Of a DNA stretch of 64,000 bases, positions 46,174-64,000 are shown one piece after another. The translations under genes were made by a program, and so were the position numbers. The DNA is taken from NCBI GenBank assembly GCA_018105865.1, contig CM030836.1, forward strand, positions 4,521,491-4,585,490. The letters run 5' to 3'. Source of the DNA: Metaphire vulgaris. Taxonomy: Eukaryota > Annelida > Clitellata > Crassiclitellata > Megascolecidae. The stretch's first letter is position 1. Each line of letters starts with the position of its first letter. The notes under the pieces are model-generated. The model saw nothing but the letters and a program-made list of their open reading frames with translations, searched no databases and had not been told where the DNA came from.

Positions 46174-46400
46174 GTGACGCTTGACATGGGAGCGTCCTCT
46201 CCCGCCGCGGCCACGACGCTAATTGCACTCGTCTAAAATAATGAAACGCAGGAATTCGTCTTTGATTTGAAGAATTTTCGATCTAACGACCGAAGAACCA
46301 ACGCCGCCGACGCCAATGCACTCTTCGACATCAACAACCCGCTCCACCGGCCGCCGTTACCCAGAATCCACTGCAGTCACGGCTCGAGCGTAATATCATA
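46174..46400 (-). promoter_or_regulatory. CpG-rich island with possible first exon
   Basis: This is the only unique, CpG-dense block between 31 and 53 kb (several GCCGCCG/CGGCCG runs). On the minus strand an ATG at 46187 (CCCATGTCAAGCG) is followed after 14 nt by the consensus donor GTAAGTGTTG (GT at 46173-46172). It could be a promoter plus first exon, perhaps an alternative 5' end for the spectraplakin downstream, but its phase 2 end does not fit exon 2 of that gene directly. No TATA box was recognised. The reading as a promoter is inference. Confidence 0.3.
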
Positions 46401-46424
46401 ATATCGCATCGCTGGTGAAATCTT

Positions 46425-46625
46425 ATGCATTTATATAGCGCCATTTTAATCGTGCTGCTGTTTCTTATTACTTACTTACTTAGCATTATTTAAAGTGGCT
46501 TAGGAGGCATTACTGCCTATGTGAAAGCCACTAGAGGCACTAACTGGGTTTATTACTTGAACCATCTGCCAATTTCTAGCTCCGTCAGCCTGACGCTCCA
46601 GCAATTAACCCATTCTGCCATCTTG
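46425..46625 (-). mobile_element. tRNA-derived SINE, family A
   Basis: Minus orientation: tRNA-like head with GATGGCAGAATGGGTTAATT (box A side) and GACGGAGC before a degraded box B, a body with CCTCTAGTGGCTTTCACATA, and the 3' end GGCGCTATATAAATGCATAA. A better-preserved copy is at 59200-59321. Confidence 0.65.
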
Positions 46626-46639
46626 ATTTCACTCTTTGA

Positions 46640-47650
46640 GCCCCTTTTCATATTATTCTTTGTTTTTATAACCTATGGCGCATAGTCCAACGAACAACTA
46701 AATAGGGCGGCGATTCTCAACCTGTGGGTCGCTCTTATGTGTTTACAACGGCAAACAGTTGACTTTAGACAACACAGAAAAAAATCCTACCAGGGTTACA
46801 GTATTTCTAGGGGGATGTCCAATAATTACCGGTATGTCGATATGCCAGCGGTCGTCTGAGACCATCGTAAATATGAGGTTGTCTCATTTCTGATGCGCAA
46901 AACTTGTAATTGTGCAAAATGCCCCATTGGTAGCTACTAGTTTTTTTTAATATAATTGTCATCCGAGGATAGACATTGCAGATAATTGAATCAGAATTAT
47001 TTTGGGGTTTTGGAAACCAAGCATTTCAATTGTCGGTTGGATTTTGAGATGCCAAAGCATTAGGCCTATTATGTTTATTTTTATTATTTGCAGTTTAGCC
47101 TAAACAAACCCCTCCCCAAATTGCTGATGAACCCCATCCTTAAAATAAGAGTACGGCTATAGGGGGCAGCAAATGGTCGAGATACTGAGCACACCATGCA
47201 TGGAATTGAATGATATAACGGGTCTGCGCTAATAGCACTAGATTACCAAAGGCGAAATACAATGAGACACTAATTCATTAGACTAATAAATTATTTGAAC
47301 CATTATATACGGGAATGGTACTCAAAAAGACCGAATAATGCAGGAAATGTGTTTTTAACTGGACCAAGGTTGCATCGGCAAACAAGAAAATAGTTGAGCA
47401 TCCATTCGCTAGGTGGCCTGACGCCCTGACCAATCAGCTTTAAGATTGACCACCAAATTCCATTAACATTGCGAGAATAGGCCTAATCCTCCCCGGTTAG
47501 TCTAGGGCACCGTTGTTGGAAATGGAACGCTGTACTTCAATAATTATTATAAACAGAAAACTACTGTTATAACTTTGAATAATAATTAATTGCTATTAAA
47601 AATTATAACAGTAGTTTTTAACAGTTTATATAACAATAATATAATAATGT
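46640..47650. other. No gene recognised; hAT-type terminus near 46709
   Basis: GATTCTCAACCTGTGGGTCG at 46713 is the familiar start of many animal hAT elements, without a visible partner. Near 47535-47625 an AACAGTAGTTTT/AAAACTACTGTT inverted repeat sits in AT-rich DNA. Confidence 0.4.
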
Positions 47651-47652
47651 AT

Positions 47653-47662
47653 TATATTATAC

Positions 47663-47696
<34 letters not shown>

Positions 47697-47745
47697 ATAT
47701 ATATATATATAATTATTATATATATATTATATATAATAATGTGGG
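47653..47745. repeat. (TA)n/ATATAT-rich microsatellite
   Basis: Interrupted TA repeats directly 5' of the SINE head. Confidence 0.9.
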
Positions 47746-47975
47746 GTGGGAAGTTAGAAGAGTGATAACAACGCTGGACGATGGAGCAGAAAGTCGCGGG
47801 TTCAATTCCCGCAGGAGCCCTAAGGTCGACTCAGCCTTGCTCGCTAGAGGGCGGCGGCAAAATGAGGAGCAGCGTTAAGCTGTGAGGTAAAACGTGGGTC
47901 TGGGAAAAGTAATGGCAACCTTACAACCTACCCCAGAATCCCAGATTAATGGCCTATACCACCCACGTCGCTGAT
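47746..47975 (+). mobile_element. tRNA-derived SINE, family B
   Basis: Box A-like AGAAGAGTGATAACAACGCTGG and box B GGGTTCAATTCCCGC are separated by about 30 bp. The body GGAGCCCTAAGGTCGACTCA (then GCCTTGCTCGC) is the central motif of several invertebrate and fish SINEs. A second copy lies at 49795-49925. Confidence 0.8.
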
Positions 47976-47984
47976 TGCCTAGAC

Positions 47985-49239
47985 CAGCGTTGTCCAACCT
48001 TCATGCTTTTGCGGGCCGCACAAAAATGTTTAGACCCTTGGCGGGCCAAGCAAGTTGTAGCACTTAATATTGCATAATTATGATATATGTACGGCATGCC
48101 ATATAAAACTGTTATAAAATAAGCAGAGGCGCCATTTAGGAATGGAGGCAGGGAAGGTGCCGTGGCCCCAAAGGAATGAAGGAATAATGTATTAAATAAA
48201 TAAATGTGAAATGTGCAAAAAATTGGCCAAAAATTGTTAAAAATTTGCCAAAAAATGTCTTGCCTCGCCCTAAGAAAAGTGTGAAATGACGCCACTGAAA
48301 ATAAGACTATATACGACTAGTGTAAGACTAGGCCTAAGTGTTAACCAAGAAATAAAAAACACTTCGGTGGTAACTGCTATAAACAGCTATATTGCTATAA
48401 TATTATTATTTTAACATTATATTCCAGTTAAAATTAAGTAGTAAGTAAGTATTAGCAGGACTTTTTCAGTGGGAACTCACGGGAACTGCGTTCCCACACC
48501 TTTTTTGCCAGATTGTATATATAATTAAGGATAAGTTATAATGCGTTTAGGAACGTACAGGTACGGCGTTCCCACACCTGTTTTGTTGATGAGCAAAAAA
48601 GGATGAGTTCCCAAACCTTTTTTCCTAGAAAAAAGCCCTGAGTATTAGTATTCTACCGAATTATTGTCTAAGTTAGATTTAGTAAGACTAGTGACAGTCA
48701 TTCGATTCATTCTGTTCAATTTCAATCTAACGATCCATTCTATTCTATTGAGTGAAGACTTTCTAATCTAGTGCGAGCACTGCGGAAAAGGGTTTTCTCT
48801 AACAATTCCAGCAACATCAATATCATCAATGCTTGTGGCGCCAAGTCGTATACAAGAAACGAGTGTTTTGACATTAGCAAACTGCTGAAAACGGCGTCAA
48901 ATTTTAACTGAGCGAGAACGAGACTTGCGGCGAGATGGCAAATGTAAGCAAGTTAGTATTAGTAATAAGTAGCAAATAAGTAAGTTTAATTACCGCCGTC
49001 ACCTGTGGTGTGGATAAGTAAGCAATTTGGTAACCTCCTAGTCCAAGTATAGTCCTATACCTATCCGCGATTTCATCAAGAACATGATCACTGGAACATC
49101 TCAGGCTGACTGTGCTGTGTTAATTAATAATAACCGGTCCTATAGCAAAACTTGTTATTTTCTCAAACTCGGTGGCGGGCCGGATGAAACTGGTCCGCGG
49201 GCTGGATCCGGCCCGCGGGCCGCCAGTTGGACAACCCTG
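47985..49239. mobile_element. hAT-like element ends enclosing about 1.25 kb
   Basis: CAGCGTTGTCCAACCTTCAT at 47985 faces CCGCCAGTTGGACAACCCTG ending at 49239; both continue into GC-rich GCGGGCCGC subterminal sequence. No matching target duplication (GCCTAGAC versus TTTTAAAT), so the ends may come from different copies. No transposase seen. An intact MITE is nested at 48124-48297. Confidence 0.6.
48124..48297. mobile_element. hAT-like MITE, 174 bp
   Basis: The ends CAGAGGCGCCATTT and AAATGACGCCACTG are inverted. A perfect duplication AAAATAAG lies at 48116-48123 and 48298-48305. Same family as 54425-54752, opposite orientation. Confidence 0.92.
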
Positions 49240-49244
49240 TTTTA

Positions 49245-49375
49245 AATGTATTTGAAATACAAAATACTTTCTCAGTGACTATAAAATATATAAAATACAA
49301 AATACATAAATTGTATTTCAAATACCGTTGAAATACGTATTTCAAATACTTGTATTTCAAATGCTATACAACACT
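49245..49375. repeat. Palindromic GTATTTCAAATAC-rich repeat
   Basis: AAATACAAAATAC, GTATTTCAAATAC and GAAATACGTATTTC recur in both orientations. Probably a short element remnant. Confidence 0.6.
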
Positions 49376-49379
49376 GGGC

Positions 49380-49790
49380 AAGCGAAAAAGTTCGCTAAAT
49401 ACGCGATAGAAGGTTAAATTTTGTTTATTTTAGTGCAGGGGTGGGAAACGATTATCCCCTCAGATTCTCAGAATGGGAATAAACGTTGCTGACAGACTTG
49501 CAGTGTGAATTTCCCCATAAAGTGAGAAGTTCGACATTTTGGCATTTTGTCGAAATAATGACGTTAAAATTTTCAGAAATTTGCAATACATGAAAACAAT
49601 AGTAGATCTTCTGTTCAGCAAAATGTTAAAATGTCGTGCTTGTGAAATAGGTTACTTGTAGAAGGACTTCCTTCCTCTCCGTCTTCAATTGAACAGTGAC
49701 CCGTTGTCTGTCGAAATTCAACGTATCTCTAGGCATAAATTTTTCTAAATGCTAATTTATATTCATCCCTAGATTTTCTTACGAGTACAT
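49380..49790. other. No gene recognised
   Basis: No similarity recognised. Confidence 0.4.
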
Positions 49791-49794
49791 TACT

Positions 49795-49925
49795 GAATAA
49801 GGCTGAGTCGACCTTAGGGGCTCCTATGGAGATTGAACCCATATCGTCGGCGTGCATCACGGTGCATCCCCATTGCCCAGCGTGTAACCACTTCGGAACT
49901 TCTGCCATCTTCCTGCCCCTTACGT
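49795..49925 (-). mobile_element. tRNA-derived SINE, family B
   Basis: Minus orientation: AAGTTCCGAAGTGGTTACAC (box A), TGGGTTCAATCTCC (box B), then TAGGAGCCCCTAAGGTCGAC. It shares head and body with 47746-47975. Confidence 0.8.
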
Positions 49926-50115
49926 TACTGTGGAAAACCAGGCTTATTTACTTTTAAAATGCAGTCACCTGCTTTGCTCTCGATGTTAGAAACTCAACAA
50001 AGCACAGAGAACATCAGTAGGCCTAGCTAATAACTAATAATACTAATGGTGTACACTCATCGAATAAACTGCATCTCTTAAGGCGATTTGGCCTAGACCA
50101 GGCCGGGCTACACAA

Positions 50116-50217
50116 ATGGCGACCCGGATTGCGGATGATTCTCGAACAGACCGCGGCGAGGTCAACAAATTTCACGTTTATGGAATCATTACCGACGAAT
50201 TTCGTACATCGCTCTGA
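50116..50217 (+). CDS. Small ORF of 33 codons with good start context, unrecognised
   Basis: ACAAATGGCG gives a favourable start. The product begins MATRIADDSRTDRGEV and ends at TGA 50217. It is GC-richer than its neighbours and not obviously part of a repeat. It could be a first exon or a chance ORF. It sits between a SINE and a 120-bp ATT/ATC microsatellite. Confidence 0.2.
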   Translation: MATRIADDSRTDRGEVNKFHVYGIITDEFRTSL

Positions 50218-50300
50218 AATAATTTTAATTGACACAAAAGGGTATGACTATGAACATATATTCATTGTACTTAAAAATTGCAAATGTCGAAGTGGTAAAA

Positions 50301-50425
<125 letters not shown>

Positions 50426-50462
50426 GAGTGTACTGCGTGAACACATTACATTGTTAGTTAAT

Positions 50463-50499
50463 AACTCGAGACATGTAGCTGGTCTACATGTCTCGAGTT
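50463..50499. repeat. Perfect 16-bp inverted repeat, 5-nt loop
   Basis: AACTCGAGACATGTAG, loop CTGGT, then CTACATGTCTCGAGTT. Not part of a recognised TE. Confidence 0.95.
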
Positions 50500-50858
50500 G
50501 CGATCCTACTCAATGCATATAAAGCCGAATTCTTCCTTACTAGATTCCGATGCTAACTACTATAATATATTCGGCCTAGATCAGCAGTATCCAATAATAT
50601 GCGAAATGCATTGATTTTAACACGATTTAAATATTGTTTTAAAATCAATATATTTTGCAGTATAATTACGTCATCAACTTCCTGTTGCTTGGGTGCATAG
50701 AGAGTTCATTTCTGAGCGTGACTGCCCCAAATTTCATAGCTGTATCACTGTGCGAACTCCAGTTGCAGCAGTTAATGCAGATGCTATGGCATTAAAGACA
50801 ATGGACCAAAGTTCGCGGACCCGAGCATGGCTGACGTCAGTCCTTAATTTAAGAGGTC

Positions 50859-50860
<2 letters not shown>

Positions 50861-50909
<49 letters not shown>

Positions 50910-51075
50910 CTGTACATGACTATTATGTTACGCTATTGTTTTTTATAATCACAGAATTTCGGGTGAGATTAACCTTATGAACTTTGATGCCACGACACGG
51001 TCCAAACTTGGCCTACCCAAAATTGTCATGGCCTATGTCTGGCCTACCCAAACTAAAATTCCTAGAACCGCTCCT
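50861..51075. mobile_element. (TA)n and 3' part of a hAT-like element
   Basis: A TA run (50861-50907) leads into CACGACACGGTCCAAACTTG, GGCCTACCCAAA (twice) and the terminus CCTAGAACCGCTCCTG. The same sequence, including the TA run, forms the right end of 51981-53561. The left end is missing. Confidence 0.7.
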
Positions 51076-51190
51076 GCTAGAGTGGCCTTTCCGTCTTCCA
51101 GTTTTGTGATCACGATGGCGCGAATCAAGGTTTTGAGAGCACTGAGCACTCATAGAGACGTATTTCCGTATACTTTGTATCATCCGTAGT

Positions 51191-51456
51191 CAGAGGCGGA
51201 TCTAGGGTATTCGGCGCCCGGGGACAAAGTGTACGTTGGCGCCCCTAACAACTGACAAGCAAAAAAGGTCCTCACATCGTTTTCGGCGCCCCTCAACTCT
51301 CTCTTCATATAGTGCTGACGAGCAAAAAAGTTCCTCGCAAGTGTTTCTTCTACTTTATTGTGCATTTTACTTACCCAAATATCCAATTTTGACGCCCCCT
51401 CACCTCGGCGCCTGGGGACATGTGTACCCCCCTGCCCTCCCCTAGATCCGCCTCTG
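51191..51456. mobile_element. hAT-like MITE, 266 bp
   Basis: The ends CAGAGGCGGATCTAGGG and CCCTAGATCCGCCTCTG are perfectly inverted. A perfect duplication TCCGTAGT lies at 51183-51190 and 51457-51464. Two CTGACRAGCAAAAAAG motifs inside. Confidence 0.95.
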
Positions 51457-51544
51457 TCCGTAGTGCAGCGAATCAACCTGCAACGGTATGGGACACGTGA
51501 TGTTTCATCGTAGCAGCGCTGTTAAAATAGATACCCAGATTCCG

Positions 51545-51690
51545 AATTAATTAATTAATTAATTAAAGTGCGAAATCATTTCAAACAGCATCCACTCATC
51601 TCTACCTGGGATTCTAAGCCAGTTCCTACCGGTCCCTCGAAACGAGGCCTGTCTCCTCGGGGCGCCACTGTCCACCGGAATCTCTCTCTC

Positions 51691-51750
<60 letters not shown>

Positions 51751-51805
51751 TCGAATACCGCCGAGACGAACTGGCATTAGGCATCTCATTAATTAATTAA
51801 TTATT
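51545..51805 (+). mobile_element. Internal fragment of the endonuclease LINE with an expanded CT microsatellite, flanked by ATTA repeats
   Basis: 51567-51787 matches 15745-15911 of the LINE ORF (GTCCCTCGAAACGAGGCCTG, GATGCCTCGAATACCGCCGA) at high identity. The short CGCTCTCTCTCG of the source is replaced by about 60 bp of (CT)n with one CG interruption (51683-51744). (ATTA)n of 20 bp lies on each side. Confidence 0.9.
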
Positions 51806-51980
51806 CTTAATCGTCGTGTTTTGTTTAAGTTCAAAGCGCTGGGAATATTACGTGACGACGTATTTTGCTCGTCAACAAAAATTAACTTGAACCTTTAGGT
51901 CGACCGGTCCCCAGTTGTGTCTCGGTACAAACTTTCGGACTGCCAGGCAAAACATGTGAGCTGGCTAGTCCTGGCCTAGG

Positions 51981-53349
51981 CAGAGGCGGTTCTAGGCCTA
52001 GGCTATGGCCTACCCAAAACTTTGTCTGGCCTACCCAAAAAATTACGTGCCTACAGTTGGCCTACCCGGAAAAGCTGGCCTCCCTCCAAAATGCGTTGTG
52101 TGGCTGGGTAATTAGAGTATGGCCTGCGGCTGTCGAGTGTAGTGTAAGGCCAATTTGAATTAGTTTCCATTCTTTCCAGATCTTGTCAAACGATCTAATT
52201 GATCAACCATCACCGACTGATCAATGGTCGTTCAACGTCTCTGCACACATTTTCTTCCCACCCTCCTCAGTGTCTAATTTGTTTGATGTACTGTCATTGG
52301 TAGTACTCTCCTTCCTCATCCCCCATATCCCCACAGAATTACCAGACTTCCAGGCGAGTTTTGCAGAGTTTAGGCCAGGCGTTTTGCAGAGTTTAGGGGC
52401 TACTTTAGGCGTTTTCGCCATGGGAGTAGTTCCTCTTGCTGTCCATAATTAAGTTCCCTCTAATGAATGGCCTTATCTGACGGTTGATGACATGGATGAC
52501 ATGACTGTTTTGATAATCAATTCTCAACGTCGTCGGACATCTGGTGTAATCTAATGTATGTTCTGGTTAACAGAACAGAGATGGAGAAAGCCTCAGTAAC
52601 TATCGTCTTCCGTTTAAGATTGCGGAATTTGCAACTCATATAAGAGACAGTCTAGGCCTCGATGGATAATTTTTCTGCGCTCGAGTTAGTGGCAACGAAG
52701 AAGTAGAATCAACTGGACCTAAATCTCAAGACGTTCAACATCACTCAACGGATGTAGGCCTATCAATTTCTAAGAGCGTTGACTCAGGTGGTCTGCGTAA
52801 GTTTTCATACTACTGTGGCTGATATCAGCAAGGATTATAAAGATCAACCTGCGCAACCTAAACTGCGCGTCTTTCCAAAATCAAAATTTGTTCAGCGTTT
52901 CACTAGCATTTAACGACGCGCTGCATGACAGGATTCAGTTGCAAGCAATGCCATAGTTTGTTTTTGTGCCGTCATTTTTGTCCACGATCAGGATACCAAG
53001 AATGATGAATCTGCTTTAACGGAGACTGGGTTGCGTGGTTGGGAAAATATTGACAGCAAACGAAACATTTCGCAAGCGTGATGCATTCTGATGCTCTTGC
53101 ATAGTGGAAAACACAAAAGTAGGCCTACACTGATGCAAAATCTCAGCCTAACATGCTACTTTGTCAAGTTGACCTTCTCCTGACCTTGAACCCTTGAACA
53201 TTGCAATGGACATAGTTTGCAAGCACTCATTTTTGCATGTTTATATGCACTCAAAGAATAAATTACAACTTGATTTTACAGATTCCTTCCATACTTCAAA
53301 TCCGTTTTCTCAAAATGTTACTTTCTTGTTAGGTCACCCTGGTCCTCAG

Positions 53350-53414
<65 letters not shown>

Positions 53415-53561
53415 CGCACATCCGTATTATGCTGCGCTATTGTATTTTATAACACAGAATTTCTGAACTTTGATACATCGACACGGTCAAGCTTGGCCTA
53501 CCCAAAATTTTCATGGCCTTTGACTGGCCTACCCAAATTAAAATTCCTAGAACCGCCCCTG
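51981..53561. mobile_element. hAT-like element, 1.58 kb, no transposase recognised
   Basis: CAGAGGCGGTTCTAGG and CCTAGAACCGCCCCTG are inverted ends. A perfect 8-bp duplication GGCCTAGG lies at 51973-51980 and 53562-53569. GGCCTACCCAAAA repeats sit near both ends in the same orientation. The interior (52140-53340) is unique-looking, with an unrecognised 89-codon frame at 52183-52452, and a 60-bp (TA)n at 53351-53411. Confidence 0.88.
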
Positions 53562-53756
53562 GGCCTAGGCAGTTAGACGGAAAACGGACTAAGAGAGAGC
53601 TGCGTTTGAGATTAGTTCTTTAAACGATAAGGATGAGACGATATAAGGCGCTTCTGAGACTAGAAACAGTAATCGTTACGAGTTGGAAAATCGTCTTTGT
53701 TGACCATCGCAAACGCCTGGCTACGAGCGTTCACAGAGACAGTCAGCGAATCTTAC

Positions 53757-63101
<9,345 letters not shown>

Positions 63102-63471
63102 AATGCTTCCAAACACTTCAACGGCAGAGGAAACGAAAGAAATCTAGAAGAACAAGAATCAAGCATACACTTCGACTGTCTAGTCGTTTTTAAATTGTTA
63201 TGACAGAATTTCAAAGCTGAGAAATTATTCCATGCCTTTTAAAAATAATAAATCAAACGCAACGAGTTCTTCGTGCGCTTCCTTCAAATTCTGGTGATTC
63301 TATGATGCTATCGATAACCTTAATTTCATCATAATGGTAGAAAGGCTTCGTAACAAAAAAGAAAATAGTCTAGACCAAAATAATGTGCAATTTAAAAGTC
63401 TGTCATTCGACTTTAAAAACGTTCTCTTTGCTCTCTTCTATTACATTTAGACGCAAGAAAGAGACCTGACG

Positions 63472-63721
63472 CAGGGCCATATTAGGGCGGGGGCTCACTG
63501 GACTGCAAGCCCCAGGCCCACCATGAAAATAGGCACACCGATTTTCCATCTTTTTTTGCTTGTTAGTACGTTTTGGAAGCGAGATAACCTTTTTGCTTGC
63601 TTGTCAGCACGTTTTGGAAAAGAGACAAGTCAGACAACCTTTTTTCTTCAGAGATTTTCTGTATAGGCGACGAACTTTTTTTTCTCAGCCCCAGGCCCAC
63701 TCGGACCTTAATCCGGCCCTG
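63472..63721. mobile_element. hAT-like MITE, 250 bp, just upstream of the protocadherin
   Basis: The ends CAGGGCCATATTAGGG and CCTTAATCCGGCCCTG are inverted. A perfect duplication ACCTGACG lies at 63464-63471 and 63722-63729. Contains several TTTTTGCTTGTCAG-type motifs. Same family as 55190 and 55615. Confidence 0.95.
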
Positions 63722-64000
63722 ACCTGACGCCCAATTCACTCTCTGTACTCAATCGTTTCGTGACCTTGCTTCTCTGCTGTAAGACTGAAATTTTGAAACA
63801 ACATACTGAGAATTCTTTGAACTTATTCAGTTTTGGTCTCAATATGATGCACGCATTTTCGAATGGAGATTAATTGGTTTAATTAATTGTCTGTCTCTAA
63901 AACTCGTTCAATAAGTTGTGTCCATCATTTGAAAATTGACTGTTGATAATGTGGCGCCAACTTCACAGTTTCAATTGGCTACATTCAGGCAATCGACTGT

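Noticed and set aside
47746..47840. Functional tRNA gene
   Set aside because: Box A and B are present but no cloverleaf with matched acceptor stem was seen and the sequence continues into a SINE body.

Overview
The window is animal nuclear DNA, AT-rich and dominated by transposons. It has spliced genes with large introns, metazoan gene families (a spectraplakin and a 7-cadherin-repeat protocadherin), tRNA-derived SINEs, non-LTR retrotransposons of several clades, and Tc1, hAT-like and piggyBac-like DNA elements. No prokaryotic features are seen. TE content and the frequent TAGGCCTA palindrome suit a marine invertebrate (echinoderm, hemichordate or lophotrochozoan are all possible), but the species cannot be named from sequence alone.

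Host gene 1 (about 7.0-30.9 kb, minus strand) is the 5' part of a spectraplakin (MACF1/dystonin/Short stop family). Five exons too short for ORF calling rebuild an N-terminal leader plus the first calponin-homology domain and the start of the second. They lie at 30739-30868, 26242-26303, 19617-19709, 19233-19310 and 7024-7116. All have GT/AG borders and compatible phases. The gene runs off the left edge, and its introns (4.5, 6.5, 0.3 and 12.1 kb) hold most of the transposons between 7 and 31 kb.

Host gene 2 (about 53.8-63.1 kb, minus strand) is a protocadherin. One large exon carries the signal peptide, seven cadherin repeats, membrane helix and start of the tail. Two downstream tail exons (56391-56658 and 53757-54150) fit in phase. 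The large exon has two clear frameshifts and a doubtful start.

The most unusual segment is 13.3-19.2 kb, inside the 12-kb spectraplakin intron. A pair of TA-flanked terminal inverted repeats encloses: a decayed non-LTR element with N-terminal zinc finger, RT and restriction-like endonuclease; a piece of the complex I gene NDUFV2; what looks like a genomic RPS19 coding exon still carrying its splice donor; private tandem repeats; and a CR1/L2-like LINE tail. This resembles gene capture by a DNA transposon.

The rest is a nested TE landscape. At least ten short hAT-like elements have perfect or near-perfect 8-bp target duplications; several share an internal CTGACAAGCAAAAAAG motif. Other content includes piggyBac-like elements at TTAA, three TACTGTATTT-ended elements each with its own minisatellite, a Tc1 transposase gene, RTE-like LINE tails ending in GAT/TCA triplets, two SINE families, and many microsatellites. 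Between 31 and 53 kb I find no convincing host exon, only a CpG-rich candidate promoter/first exon near 46.2-46.4 kb and a weak small ORF at 50.1 kb.
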